Source of the DNA: an uncultured Collinsella sp.
GTDB lineage: Bacteria > Actinomycetota > Coriobacteriia > Coriobacteriales > Coriobacteriaceae
Length of the DNA stretch: 64,000 nucleotides
Direction: 5' to 3'
NCBI GenBank assembly: GCA_958427355.1
Contig: CAUACA010000001.1
Location: 62,001 to 126,000 of the forward strand
In this document: positions 18,241-26,289 of the stretch, piece by piece
Layout: each line of letters begins with the position of its first letter
Position numbering within the stretch: position 1 is the stretch's first letter
Notes under the pieces: model-generated
The model's input: the letters and a program-made list of their open reading frames with translations, nothing else
Databases searched by the model: none
Told to the model about the DNA's origin: nothing
Program-made: the position numbers and the translations under genes

Positions 18241-19290
18241 TTAGAGGAACATCATGAACAGCTTGGCCATGACAAAGCTGATGAGTCCGCAGGCGGGGAA
18301 GGTGAAGAACCAGGTGAACATCATGTCCTTGACGACGCCGAAGTTGATGGCCGAGAGGCGCTTGACGGCACCGACGCCCATGATGGCGCAGGTCTTGATG
18401 TGTGTGGAGGACACGGGGATGCCGGTAAGGGTGGCAAGCAGCAGGTTCGCGGCGCCCGCGAGGTCGGCGGAGAAGCCCTGATACTTCTCGAGCTTAACCA
18501 TGCTCTGGCCGACGGACTTGATGATGCGCTCACCGCCCACGCTGGTACCGATACCCATAGTGGCCGAGCACAGCAACATAATCCAGATGGGGATGCCGGC
18601 ATCGCCGACGCTGGTCTGGCCGTTTGCGAAGGCCACGCCTAAAAAGAGCACGCCGATGAACTTCTGTCCATCCTGCGCGCCGTGCATAAAGCTCATGGCC
18701 GCAGCGCTCGCGATCTGAGCGTATTTAAAGAAGACATTGGCACGTCGCCTGTTGGCGGCGGCGAAAAGAATCGAGACGAGTTTGCACAGGACCCAGCCCA
18801 TGACAAAGCCCAGGCCGATGGAGAGCGCCAGGCCGTAGATGACCTTCATCCACTCGTGGACGTTGACGCTGCTCGCGCCGCCGAGGGCGATAGCGGCACC
18901 GGTCAGGCCGGCGATAAGGCTGTGGCTTTGCGAGGTGGGGATGCCAAAACGCGACGCTGTGGCGCCATAGACGACGATGGAGAACAGCGCCGCGCACAGA
19001 CAGGCGAGCGCCATGGTGCTGTTTCCGCCAAAGTCGACGATATGTGAGATGGTGTTGGCGACGCTCGCATTAAAGTGCGTCATGATGAGCACGCCGAGGA
19101 AGTTGAATGCGGCGCTCATGAGAATGGCGGCGCGGGCGGGCATGCAACGCGTAGTGACGCAGGTCGCGATGGCGTTGGGCGCGTCGGTCCATCCATTGAC
19201 GAAGATGGCGCCCAACGCGAGGATCACGGTGACGGCAAGGACTGGGTTCGACACAATTTGGCCGAGGAAGGTTGAGAACGTTACGTCCAT
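18241..19290 (-). CDS. pit: Inorganic phosphate transporter PitA
   Basis: This is a low-affinity proton- or sodium-coupled phosphate carrier of the PiT family (349 residues, about ten transmembrane segments). It has the two inverted family signatures: FVNGWTDAPNAIATCVTT near the N-terminus and PVSSTHIKTCAIMGVG near the C-terminus, plus GIPTSQSHSLIAGLTGAA in the middle. With the Pst operon 7 kb away, the locus encodes both high- and low-affinity phosphate uptake. The ribosome site before the ATG is weak. Confidence 0.93.
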   Translation of the reverse strand: MDVTFSTFLGQIVSNPVLAVTVILALGAIFVNGWTDAPNAIATCVTTRCMPARAAILMSAAFNFLGVLIMTHFNASVANTISHIVDFGGNSTMALACLCAALFSIVVYGATASRFGIPTSQSHSLIAGLTGAAIALGGASSVNVHEWMKVIYGLALSIGLGFVMGWVLCKLVSILFAAANRRRANVFFKYAQIASAAAMSFMHGAQDGQKFIGVLFLGVAFANGQTSVGDAGIPIWIMLLCSATMGIGTSVGGERIIKSVGQSMVKLEKYQGFSADLAGAANLLLATLTGIPVSSTHIKTCAIMGVGAVKRLSAINFGVVKDMMFTWFFTFPACGLISFVMAKLFMMFL

Positions 19291-19540
19291 ATATGGGCTT
19301 TCTCGAAGTTTGCAGGCATGTTACAAAAACATGATAAATCGTATCACCTCCTGCGGGTTTCTTTACCGAGTTCTGATGAGAGAAGTGAACTTTTTGGCAC
19401 TAAAATTGAATATTAGCCCTGTTGACCGCGGGTGTTCTTTTTGCTAACACGCCATGCGGACACGTGCGATTGCTACGACACTCCAAAACCACAGTCTGTT
19501 CGCTTTACAACATGCAAACATGCGTTCGATAATAGGAGGC

Positions 19541-19879
19541 ATGGAATATCGACAGACAGATGGCAAAACTCGGCGCGTACACAAGCAGTATGTGGACGTC
19601 GTGGCTCGCATCCTCGCGGGCGGACAGGTCGTGCCGGTCACCGTCTGCTGGGTCGACGGTCGTTGCTTTACGATTGACGAGATTGTCTCGTCCACGGGCT
19701 TTGGCTTAACGGTTCACGGTGTTCGTACGGCAACGTATAAGGTTCGTTTTGGCGGGCATGCGACCGAGTTGTATCTGGAGAACCAGGCGTGCGGACGGCC
19801 GGACGGCTCGCAGGCCCACGTGATGCGTTGGTGGGTCTGGGCGTTTGATCGTACGCTTGAGGGCGAGCGCCGTAGGTAA
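19541..19879 (+). CDS. Hypothetical protein, 112 residues
   Basis: I do not recognise this protein. It is basic at the N-terminus, with a central VVPVTVCWVDGRCFTIDEIV segment and a conserved-looking RWWVWAFDRTLEG end, and could be a small beta-barrel. The start is uncertain. The ATG at 19541 follows AGGAGG by only 1 base, whereas an in-frame ATG at 19520 has no ribosome site. It is transcribed divergently from pit and is followed by the BI-1 gene after 84 bases. Confidence 0.6.
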   Translation: MEYRQTDGKTRRVHKQYVDVVARILAGGQVVPVTVCWVDGRCFTIDEIVSSTGFGLTVHGVRTATYKVRFGGHATELYLENQACGRPDGSQAHVMRWWVWAFDRTLEGERRR

Positions 19880-19963
19880 GGACGCACGGCGTTCGGGTAC
19901 AATGACAGGAATCTTGTCAGCTACTGCGCCGTTATTTGTGGCGCTTTTTGAAAGGACGAACCT

Positions 19964-20659
19964 ATGAACGATATCCAGGGCTATCAGAACGGCCCCGTCG
20001 AGAGCGGCGCAAGCCGCGCCAAGGAGATGTCGCCGCGCGCGTACAATCTCGCCATGTCTGCCCTGATCTTCTTGGGCTTTTGTGCCATGGGCGCCGGCGC
20101 CTACTTTACGAGCACCATGTCGTTTGCGCGCATGATGATGAGCGGCGCCGCCTTGCCGCTGGTCTTTGGCTCGTTTATTTTGACCATCGTCGGCATGGTC
20201 ATGATGTCGGCCGCCGCCAGCAAGCAGTCCGTGGGCCTGTCCCTTGTGGGCTACGTAATCTTTGCGAGTACCTTTGGCCTGACCGCGTCGTTTGGCCTTG
20301 CCAACTACGACCTGCCCACCATCAACACTGCCTTTATCGCCACGGCCGCCATCACCTTTGTTTTTGGCGCCTTGGGCGTGACGTTCCCCAAGTTTTTCCA
20401 GCGCGTATATGGCATCGGTTTTGGCATTCTGCTCGCCACTATTCTGGTTGAGATCGTGCTGATGTTCATGGGCGTCTCGCAGACCATCACCGACCTGATC
20501 GTGATTGTGGTGTTCGCCGGCTTTATTGGCTACGACACCTATGTGGCAACGACGGTGCCGCCCACGCTGCCCAACGCCGTGCTTATGGCATCCAACCTGT
20601 TTGTGGACATCATCAACGTGTTCCTGCGCATTCTGAACATCCTCGGCCGTCGCGATTAA
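19964..20659 (+). CDS. Bax inhibitor-1/YccA family membrane protein
   Basis: This 231-residue protein has a short polar N-terminus and seven hydrophobic segments from residue 30 on. The BI-1 (PF01027) features include the final GFIGYDTYVATT loop, where the conserved aspartate lies, and LFVDIINVFLRILNILGRRD at the C-terminus. Family members are pH-sensitive calcium leak channels or FtsH modulators. GAAAGGA precedes the ATG. A TACAAT at 19898-19903 could be a -10 box, but its -35 is poor. Confidence 0.9.
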   Translation: MNDIQGYQNGPVESGASRAKEMSPRAYNLAMSALIFLGFCAMGAGAYFTSTMSFARMMMSGAALPLVFGSFILTIVGMVMMSAAASKQSVGLSLVGYVIFASTFGLTASFGLANYDLPTINTAFIATAAITFVFGALGVTFPKFFQRVYGIGFGILLATILVEIVLMFMGVSQTITDLIVIVVFAGFIGYDTYVATTVPPTLPNAVLMASNLFVDIINVFLRILNILGRRD

Positions 20660-20705
20660 AGCGCGGCATTGCGACGCTTCCTGCCGGACACGATAAAACG
20701 ATGCG

Positions 20706-20734
20706 ACAGGCGGCCCTTCGGGGCCGTCTTTTTT
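20706..20734 (+). terminator. Rho-independent terminator after the BI-1 gene
   Basis: The stem GGCGGCCC with GGGCCGTC and a TTCG tetraloop is followed by six T residues. Confidence 0.93.
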
Positions 20735-20799
20735 GTGCGCGGCGGGGTATCATGGATGGGAAAAGCCGATAGCGGCAGCGACAGGAAAGGTGGCCATGT

Positions 20800-21930
20800 A
20801 TGGCAGACGTCGACAACAGGAACCGTAACCGCAGGTCCAACCGAGCGGGTCAGCCCAATCCCAAACGCGAGGCGCGTGCCAAGGCCGCCGAGCGCCATGT
20901 GGCGGCTGTGTCCGAGGCCTGCGCCAAGGACATCGAGCGTTCGCTTGCCGGCGTGTGCGAGTTCGATGGTATGCCTGCCGGTTTTGTCGCGGCGATGAAG
21001 GCCAAGGCCCAGAAGGCAGCGGCTGCTGAGGAACATGCTGCCGAGGAGTCTGAGGCCGCCGAGGTCGAGGCTGCTGAGGTTGAGGCTGCGGTCGATGCCG
21101 AGGTGGCGCCCGAGCCCGTCGAGGAGGTCACCGAAGCCGAGCCCGCGCCTGCCGCCGAGGAGCCCGCTCCGGTCCTGCCCGAGGTCACCGTGCTCGACGC
21201 CTCTGCCACGCAGGCCATTCTGGATAACGGCCGAGGCTACGCGCAGTTCTGCGACATGGCCGTGCTCGCCTTTGCCTCGTTCACCAACCCGGGCGGTGGC
21301 TACATCCAGGGCTATCTGGGTCAGGAGGCCACGCTCTGTGCCGATTCATATCTGTACAACGTCCTCGATAAGCAGCGTAAGTGGTACGGCGAGAACCGTC
21401 GCCGCAACATCAACTGCGAGCTTTACCGCAACCGTGCGCTGGTGGTGCCTGCGGTGCGCTTCGACCGCAACCACGTGCATGCATACGCCGACGTGATCGT
21501 GGCCGCCGCGCCCAACGTTAAGCGCGCCCGCCAGGAGTATCGCGTGAGCGACGATGCTCTGCTGGACGCCCTGCGCGACCGCATTCGCTTTGTGCTTGCC
21601 ATCTGCGACGAGCTAGGTCGCGAGAAGCTCGTGCTGGGCGCTTGGGGCTGCGACAACAACGGCTTTGACGCAGAGGCCGTGGCCGAGCTCTTCCGCAAGG
21701 AGCTCGCGTCGGGCGACTTTAAGGTCAAGCAAGTCTTCTTTGCCGTGCCTTCTACGCGCTGGGATGAGGATTTTGCCAAGTTCGAGCACGTGCTGGCAAA
21801 CTTCCCCGAGCGCAACGAGGAGTCCTATGCCCAGGTTGCCGCTCGCGCTGCGGCAGCTCGCGCCGCCGAGCAGATCCAGGCTGCTACCGAGGATGATGAG
21901 GACGAGGACGACTGGCGCAAGTACCTGTAA
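20800..21930 (+). CDS. TIGR02452 / microbial PARG-like domain protein
   Basis: The C-terminal two thirds match the bacterial poly(ADP-ribose) glycohydrolase-like family (PF10021/TIGR02452): LAFASFTNPGGGYIQGYLGQ, LCADSYLYNVL, YADVIVAAAPNV and LVLGAWGCDNNG. Residues 66-128 are an Ala/Glu-rich spacer, and the N-terminus is basic. In active enzymes the glycine loop is followed by QEE with a catalytic second glutamate. Here the sequence is QEA, so hydrolase activity is doubtful and the domain may only bind ADP-ribose. It ends in an acidic tail. Confidence 0.82.
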   Translation: MADVDNRNRNRRSNRAGQPNPKREARAKAAERHVAAVSEACAKDIERSLAGVCEFDGMPAGFVAAMKAKAQKAAAAEEHAAEESEAAEVEAAEVEAAVDAEVAPEPVEEVTEAEPAPAAEEPAPVLPEVTVLDASATQAILDNGRGYAQFCDMAVLAFASFTNPGGGYIQGYLGQEATLCADSYLYNVLDKQRKWYGENRRRNINCELYRNRALVVPAVRFDRNHVHAYADVIVAAAPNVKRARQEYRVSDDALLDALRDRIRFVLAICDELGREKLVLGAWGCDNNGFDAEAVAELFRKELASGDFKVKQVFFAVPSTRWDEDFAKFEHVLANFPERNEESYAQVAARAAAARAAEQIQAATEDDEDEDDWRKYL

Positions 21931-21954
21931 ACGGTGCGCGCGATGTGATATGCC

Positions 21955-21989
21955 AAGCCGGCGGAAGGGATTGCCCCCGTCGGCTTTTT
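21955..21989 (+). terminator. Rho-independent terminator after the PARG-like gene
   Basis: AAGCCGGCGG pairs with CCGTCGGCTT around a 12-base loop, and TTTTT follows. Confidence 0.85.
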
Positions 21990-22008
21990 ACGGAATGGGG
22001 AGCTCAAG

Positions 22009-22668
22009 ATGAAAAACGTTCTGTGCTTTGGTGACAGCAACACCTATGGCTATGATCCGGCGGGTATGCGCGACGGCACCGCGGTGCGCTATGCGCAGGA
22101 TGTGCGCTGGTGCGGCGTGGCCCAACGTGACTTAGGCGAGGGCTGGCATGTAATTGAAGAAGGCCTCAACGGCCGCACGACGGTACGCGACGACATGTGC
22201 CATCTGGACACCAATCTTAACGGCATCCGCGCACTTCCGATGCTGCTCGAGGCCCATAAGCCGCTGGACGCGATCGTGATTATGCTGGGCACTAACGACT
22301 GCAAGACGGTCTTTAGCGTGGGGGCTGCCGATATCGCTGACGGTGCCATGGCGCTGATTCGCGCCGTCCGCGCGTTTCCGTGGACCGACGCTGCGCCTTG
22401 TCCGCGCATTCTGCTGATGGCGCCTATCAAGATTAAGCCGCAGATCGCCGACGTATATATGACCGATTTTGACGAGCATTCCGTAGAAGCCTCGGAACAT
22501 TTTGGTGAGTACTACGCGCATGTGGCTGAGCAGTTTGGCTGCGACTTTTTGAATGCCGCCGACTTTGCCGAGCCGGGCGATATCGACTATCTGCATATGA
22601 TGCCCGAAAGCCATGAGAGCCTGGGTCACGCCGTGGCAGCCAAGCTCCAAGAGATGCTCGGAGAGTAG
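22009..22668 (+). CDS. SGNH/GDSL-family hydrolase
   Basis: This is a 219-residue SGNH esterase of the arylesterase/acyl-CoA thioesterase type. Block I is VLCFGDSNTYG with the nucleophilic serine, block II carries glycine in EEGLNGRTT, block III is MLGTNDCK with the oxyanion asparagine, and block V is DYLHMMPESHESLGH with the Asp-His pair. No signal peptide is visible, so it is probably cytoplasmic. It is the last chromosomal gene before the prophage. Confidence 0.88.
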   Translation: MKNVLCFGDSNTYGYDPAGMRDGTAVRYAQDVRWCGVAQRDLGEGWHVIEEGLNGRTTVRDDMCHLDTNLNGIRALPMLLEAHKPLDAIVIMLGTNDCKTVFSVGAADIADGAMALIRAVRAFPWTDAAPCPRILLMAPIKIKPQIADVYMTDFDEHSVEASEHFGEYYAHVAEQFGCDFLNAADFAEPGDIDYLHMMPESHESLGHAVAAKLQEMLGE

Positions 22669-22680
22669 CGCGACCCCAAA

Positions 22681-22713
22681 CCACCGCAAAGGGGGCGGTC
22701 GCCTTTGCGGTGG
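22681..22713 (+). terminator. Hairpin after the SGNH hydrolase gene
   Basis: A 12-bp perfect stem, CCACCGCAAAGG with CCTTTGCGGTGG, encloses a 9-base loop. There is no T-run, so it may be a weak or bidirectional terminator between the convergent SGNH gene and integrase or thiD. Confidence 0.6.
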
Positions 22714-22732
22714 CTTGGGCTGCGAATCTTAA

Positions 22733-22742
22733 TACTGCCACA
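22733..22742. other. attL core of the prophage
   Basis: TACTGCCACA here is identical to 59575-59584 at the other end of the phage genes. The integrase lies 44 bases inside. The left-hand flank (reverse strand ending CAGTATTAA) gives the same last two codons plus a stop as the present thiD end, so this side is the displaced original 3' tip of thiD. Confidence 0.75.
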
Positions 22743-22785
22743 ACTAACTGCGTGCCATCTACCTGCGGCTTTGCGGGGGAATATC

Positions 22786-23913
22786 CTAACTTATCCCAAG
22801 CGCGTCGAAGGCGGCGCGGACGACCTGCTCGGCGGTGGGGCGGATGTAGTGCCTGCCCGACACGCCGGGGAGGGCGTGGCCCATCAGCATCTCGATGAGG
22901 TCCCACGGCAGGCGAAGCTCGACCTCCGCTATCGTACGCCAGGAGTTGCGGAGGTTCGACCACGGGATGTGCTCGATGCCGCGGGCGGCGCAGAGTTTCC
23001 GCCAACGGTCGTTGCAAATGCTCCGGTTCATGGGCAGCCCGTCGCCCCGGTCGCTCAGCCACTCGCGGCCATCGGCGGCGCGCGAGGCCGCTATCTCGAC
23101 GAGGCGGTCAGCGGCCTGCGGTAGGATCACGACGGTGCGGGCGGACTTGGCGGTCTTGAGGGCGCCCACCGGCTCGGTGCCGGACTGCTGCATCTGGCGG
23201 CAGATGTCGGCGGAGGCGAGTACGGTGCCGCTACGCTCCCAGCGCAGCACCTCCTCGGTGCGCACGCCAAGCGACTCGCCCGAGCGGCAGGAGCCGAAGC
23301 ACGCGAGGATGAACGCGGGCTCCAGGGGGTTGCCGTGCAGTGCGTCGAGGACGCCCAGGGCCTCGTCGAGGGTGTAGACGCGCTTTGAGCGCTCGCGGGT
23401 CTTGCGGGTGGGCATGGTGTACCTGACGCTGGCGGCAAACGGGTCGAGCGGCAGGCGGATGAAGGTCGAGACGCAGGCATAGACCTTGCGCAGGGTAAGC
23501 AGGGCGGTATCGGCGGTGGCGGCGGGCAGTGTCAGCAGCCAGTCCTGCAGCTCGACGGCGCGCAGCTGGTCGACGGGCATTGCGCCCCAGCGGGGCCCGA
23601 CGTAGTTTCTCCACGAGCGCAGCACGAGGTCGCGGGTGTTGGGGGCGAGGGTCCCCGCCTCGACCTGTGCGGCCATCTTGGGGACGAGCCACGTCTCGTA
23701 GGCTTTGGCTATGGTGGGCACGGGGGCGTCGTCGGCGTGCTCGACGTGGATGCGGTCGAGTTCCGCGCACGCCTCGCGGTAGGTGCCGTACACGGTCTTG
23801 GTCTTGCGCCTGCGGCCCTGCGGCGTGTTCTGCATCCAGCGCAGGACGTACTTCTTGCCGCGCCTCATCTCGGTCACGGAGCCCCAGACGCGGCGGCGCT
23901 GCTTCTTTGTCAT
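22786..23913 (-). CDS. int: Tyrosine recombinase (phage integrase)
   Basis: This 375-residue enzyme integrates and excises the prophage. An AP2-like arm-binding N-terminus (residues 10-50) is followed by a SAM-like core-binding domain (65-165) and a catalytic domain. Catalytic residues visible are Arg210 in GSCRSGE, Arg322 in WSNLRNSW, His346 in MGHALPG and the nucleophile Tyr356 in GRHYIRP. The usual His of the HxxR box is Ser319. No clear ribosome site precedes the ATG; expression may be coupled to a short upstream reading frame at 24009-24062. Confidence 0.93.
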   Translation of the reverse strand: MTKKQRRRVWGSVTEMRRGKKYVLRWMQNTPQGRRRKTKTVYGTYREACAELDRIHVEHADDAPVPTIAKAYETWLVPKMAAQVEAGTLAPNTRDLVLRSWRNYVGPRWGAMPVDQLRAVELQDWLLTLPAATADTALLTLRKVYACVSTFIRLPLDPFAASVRYTMPTRKTRERSKRVYTLDEALGVLDALHGNPLEPAFILACFGSCRSGESLGVRTEEVLRWERSGTVLASADICRQMQQSGTEPVGALKTAKSARTVVILPQAADRLVEIAASRAADGREWLSDRGDGLPMNRSICNDRWRKLCAARGIEHIPWSNLRNSWRTIAEVELRLPWDLIEMLMGHALPGVSGRHYIRPTAEQVVRAAFDALGIS

Positions 23914-24008
23914 ATAATCAGATCCATTCAGATCGCGGGCATATTCTCCGTTTCGCCCGGTTCTGACTCCGGCCCCGTCTCACGTTCCAAAGTGCAGGGG
24001 CCGTCTCC

Positions 24009-24062
24009 TTAATCTCGGGACCTCGGCATCAGCCTGCGGTCCCGAGATTTTTTAACTTTCAT
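24009..24062 (-). CDS. Possible 17-codon leader peptide upstream of integrase
   Basis: A strong ribosome site (GGGAGGTG on the minus strand) lies 5 bases before an ATG that opens a 17-codon basic peptide, MKVKKSRDRRLMPRSRD. Its coding sequence is itself a hairpin: 12 perfectly paired bases with a 15-base loop. The frame ends 95 bases before integrase. It could be a leader whose translation opens or closes the hairpin and so controls integrase, but it may also be chance. Confidence 0.3.
   Translation of the reverse strand: MKVKKSRDRRLMPRSRD
24011..24055 (+). terminator. Hairpin with T-run, plus-strand terminator
   Basis: AATCTCGGGACC pairs perfectly with GGTCCCGAGATT and is followed by TTTTTT on the plus strand. 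No plus-strand gene lies just upstream, so it may stop antisense transcription from reaching the lysogeny genes, or act as a translation-controlled hairpin on the minus strand. Confidence 0.6.
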
Positions 24063-24135
24063 GGCATCACCTCCCTAGATGTAGACGCATGGGGTCTCAC
24101 CCTTGCCGGCCCCCAATCTCCATAACGTGTTCGGT

Positions 24136-24768
24136 TTACATTTCGCCGCGATGGGGCGATAATCGGGATAGCTCATCCACCGTGTGTGTGAAGGAGTCCT
24201 CTGGAGGCGCCCAAACAGCGCCTCCTGCTTTTTCGGCGTGGTTTCTCGCCATCTCGCGCTCAATCATCTTCCTGCTGTGGTCGTTGTCGACGTAATATGC
24301 GGTTATCAGCAGGCAGTAGTGCTCTCTCGGCTCGAATACGACAATGTAGCTCTCTTCCTCAAGGTAAAACTTAATCCGTTCCCTTATCTGGGTGCCATTG
24401 CGGCTCTTCCTTGCGCGATGCTCCGCCTTCCAGGCTATAACGCCTCCGCAGTCGGGACTTTTGGGGCACCTCTCGGCATTCTCGATGAACGCCTTCGGCC
24501 ATCTGATGCGCCTGCACCTTTCGAGATCTGGCACACGGTCCTCTGGCAGACCCGACTTATGATCGTAGTCCCTGCAGGTAAGGTGCCAAAAGGCTTCTGC
24601 CCGTCCCTCCAGCATGGGCTGGTACCGTATCTTTACCGGTTTCCCGTGGTAGACGGGCCTGCCCTCGATGAAATCACGCCTGAACACGCTGTAGACAAGA
24701 GCGTCGTATTCGCTCCAGGGACGCGAGCTGTCCCTTTCGAGCAGGGGCGGTATCCAGCAACAGTTCAT
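24136..24768 (-). CDS. RlfA/RelE-like prophage protein, partner of the DUF3800 gene
   Basis: This 210-residue protein resembles the phage P1 RlfA-type group, whose C-terminal part looks like a RelE/barnase-like fold. It contains RCRRIRWPKAFIENAE, then KSRNGTQIRERIKFYLEEESYIVVFEPREHYCLLITAYYVD with conserved basic residues and a tyrosine-rich strand, and a charged tail. The start codon overlaps the DUF3800 stop by 4 bases, so the two are translated together. Its place between integrase and repressor is where temperate phages carry lysogen-expressed defence genes. RNA cleavage activity is an inference from fold resemblance only. Confidence 0.5.
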   Translation of the reverse strand: MNCCWIPPLLERDSSRPWSEYDALVYSVFRRDFIEGRPVYHGKPVKIRYQPMLEGRAEAFWHLTCRDYDHKSGLPEDRVPDLERCRRIRWPKAFIENAERCPKSPDCGGVIAWKAEHRARKSRNGTQIRERIKFYLEEESYIVVFEPREHYCLLITAYYVDNDHSRKMIEREMARNHAEKAGGAVWAPPEDSFTHTVDELSRLSPHRGEM

Positions 24769-25559
24769 GATGTGATTCCCCCGGCCTGCCAGACCAGTAG
24801 GTTCATCTTCTTTTCACTGAGGAGCGAGGTCTTGACGAGGGAGAGGCCCGACCTCTGGATAATTCTATTGATGAGCCTGATCTTCGTGACGCTATCCGAT
24901 GGCATGATGGCGTCGTGGTTGTGGCGATACGCGATGGCGCCGGTAAGGATGTCAACGAGCTGCATCAGCTGGACCTCGTCGGAGCGTATGGGCTGCACCC
25001 TCCTCACGATCTCATGGTTGAAATCGTACGCGTCGTTCGCGAGCACGTTCTCGAGTTTCTGGGCGTTTCGCCCGGAATGGGTGTCCTTTATGTCGATATA
25101 GACGTAATACCGCGCGTCGCGGGAGAAGATAGTCTTCAGCATCGTGAAGTACATCTTGTAATACCAGAGGTCATGGTCCTGGTTGAAGCGGGCGTGGTCC
25201 AGCTTTGATTTATCGGGAACTACAAGACCCCTGAAGTGCAGGTCGTCGTCATCGAAGAAATAGTCGATGATGTCGACATAGAGGTCGTAGTTGCATGGCG
25301 ACACCTTCGTCCACTTGACCTCGGCGCCCATCTCGATGCCATGCCTCGCCTTTATCTCCACGAGGCGCTTGCTTATCTCCCTGACTTTCGATTTGGGGCA
25401 CCATACCGCCCCGAGCGACATCGCCTTGAAGCGATCGTGCTCGAGATGGCAGCTCTCGTCGCAGTAGACATTAAACTCCTCGCCGCCGAAGGTGGCACCG
25501 TTTCCCGATTCGTAATATGCCCGCACGCCATCCAAAGCTAATGGCCTCATGCGTCCCAC
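24765..25559 (-). CDS. DUF3800 domain protein
   Basis: This 264-residue member of the DUF3800 family (PF12686) has an RNase H-like fold predicted for the family. The signature FNVYCDESCH, a central YYVYIDIKDTHSG strand and the late DEVQLMQLVDILTGAIAYRHN motif are present, and together they supply the acidic residues of the putative active site. The biochemical role of the family is not established, though members are frequent on mobile elements and near defence genes. It forms an overlapping two-gene unit with the RlfA-like gene and is transcribed from the repressor side. Confidence 0.75.
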   Translation of the reverse strand: MGRMRPLALDGVRAYYESGNGATFGGEEFNVYCDESCHLEHDRFKAMSLGAVWCPKSKVREISKRLVEIKARHGIEMGAEVKWTKVSPCNYDLYVDIIDYFFDDDDLHFRGLVVPDKSKLDHARFNQDHDLWYYKMYFTMLKTIFSRDARYYVYIDIKDTHSGRNAQKLENVLANDAYDFNHEIVRRVQPIRSDEVQLMQLVDILTGAIAYRHNHDAIMPSDSVTKIRLINRIIQRSGLSLVKTSLLSEKKMNLLVWQAGGITS

Positions 25560-25575
25560 CTCTTTTCCGTTCCTA

Positions 25576-26196
25576 CTACCTCTCGTCCCGCTCGCCCATG
25601 TACCAGACGACGCGGCCCTTGCAGACCACGGGCTCGTCGCCGGGACCCGCGAGGATGTCGTCGTACTCGCCGCTGTGGCTGTCCGCCGTGAGCATCACGG
25701 TCGAGCGGCCCCGGGTGTAGTTGCGCACCACGGCGCCGTAGTCGGCCGTCTCGGCGAGCACCGGCTGGCCGTTGACCGGCTCCATGTCTGGGTCGACCAG
25801 CAGCAGGGCGTCGTGCGGGAAGCGGTTGTCCATGCAGCCGCCCTGGGCGTGGACCATGAACCCGCGCGGGTGCGCGTCGGCGATGGAGGCGGGGACCTCG
25901 ACCTCGTCGGCGAGGCTGCCCTCGTCGCACGGCTCGCCCATGTGCGCGAAGCCCAGCAGGGGCACCATGCGCGAGGTGCCGCTGATCGCGGCCTCCGTAG
26001 CGTCCTCTCCCATGAGGTCGGCAACGGTCGTGTTGAACAGAACTGCAATTTCCGCCATCTTGTCTAAGCGGGGCTTCGACCTTCCGTTTTCCCAGGCGCC
26101 GACGGCGCGACTTGTTATGCCGAGCTTGTCGGCAATTTCTGCCTGCGTAAGGCCGTTTTTTGCTCTCAAAAGCCTGAACTTGGTAGAGAAATTCAT
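25576..26196 (-). CDS. Phage repressor, HTH plus S24-like domain
   Basis: This is the CI-like lysogeny repressor. Residues 5-60 form an XRE helix-turn-helix (LTQAEIADKLGITSRAVGAWENGRSKP). Residues 75-200 form a LexA/S24-like dimerisation domain. The usual catalytic serine motif G-D-S-M reads G-G-C-M (Cys121), and the position where the Lys is expected reads Arg158 in AVVRNY, so RecA-stimulated self-cleavage is doubtful. It is transcribed divergently from a Cro-like gene over shared AAAGGGAAA operators. Confidence 0.9.
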   Translation of the reverse strand: MNFSTKFRLLRAKNGLTQAEIADKLGITSRAVGAWENGRSKPRLDKMAEIAVLFNTTVADLMGEDATEAAISGTSRMVPLLGFAHMGEPCDEGSLADEVEVPASIADAHPRGFMVHAQGGCMDNRFPHDALLLVDPDMEPVNGQPVLAETADYGAVVRNYTRGRSTVMLTADSHSGEYDDILAGPGDEPVVCKGRVVWYMGERDER

Positions 26197-26237
26197 GGGT
26201 ATCTACCTCCTTATTTTTCCATGCTATAGAAAAAAGA

Positions 26238-26277
26238 TTTCCCTTTCTAGAGAAAAGATATTGCGCTTAAAGGGAAA
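26238..26277. promoter_or_regulatory. Repressor operators between ci-like and cro-like genes
   Basis: TTTCCCTTT at 26238-26246 and its inverse AAAGGGAAA at 26269-26277 flank TCTAGAGAAA. A partial copy, CGAAAGGGAAGG, lies at 26299-26310. The symmetric placement between the divergent repressor and Cro-like genes marks these as the likely repressor binding sites. Confidence 0.6.
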
Positions 26278-26289
26278 AGAAAGTACTAT
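26261..26289 (+). promoter_or_regulatory. Predicted early rightward promoter
   Basis: TTGCGC at 26261-26266 and TACTAT at 26284-26289 have a 17-base spacer that contains the AAAGGGAAA operator, so repressor binding would block RNA polymerase. It would drive the cro-like gene and the early region. Confidence 0.6.

Noticed and set aside
22669..22785. tRNA gene as integration target
   Set aside because: No cloverleaf or CCA-type 3' end is visible. The shared core lies in the thiD 3' end.
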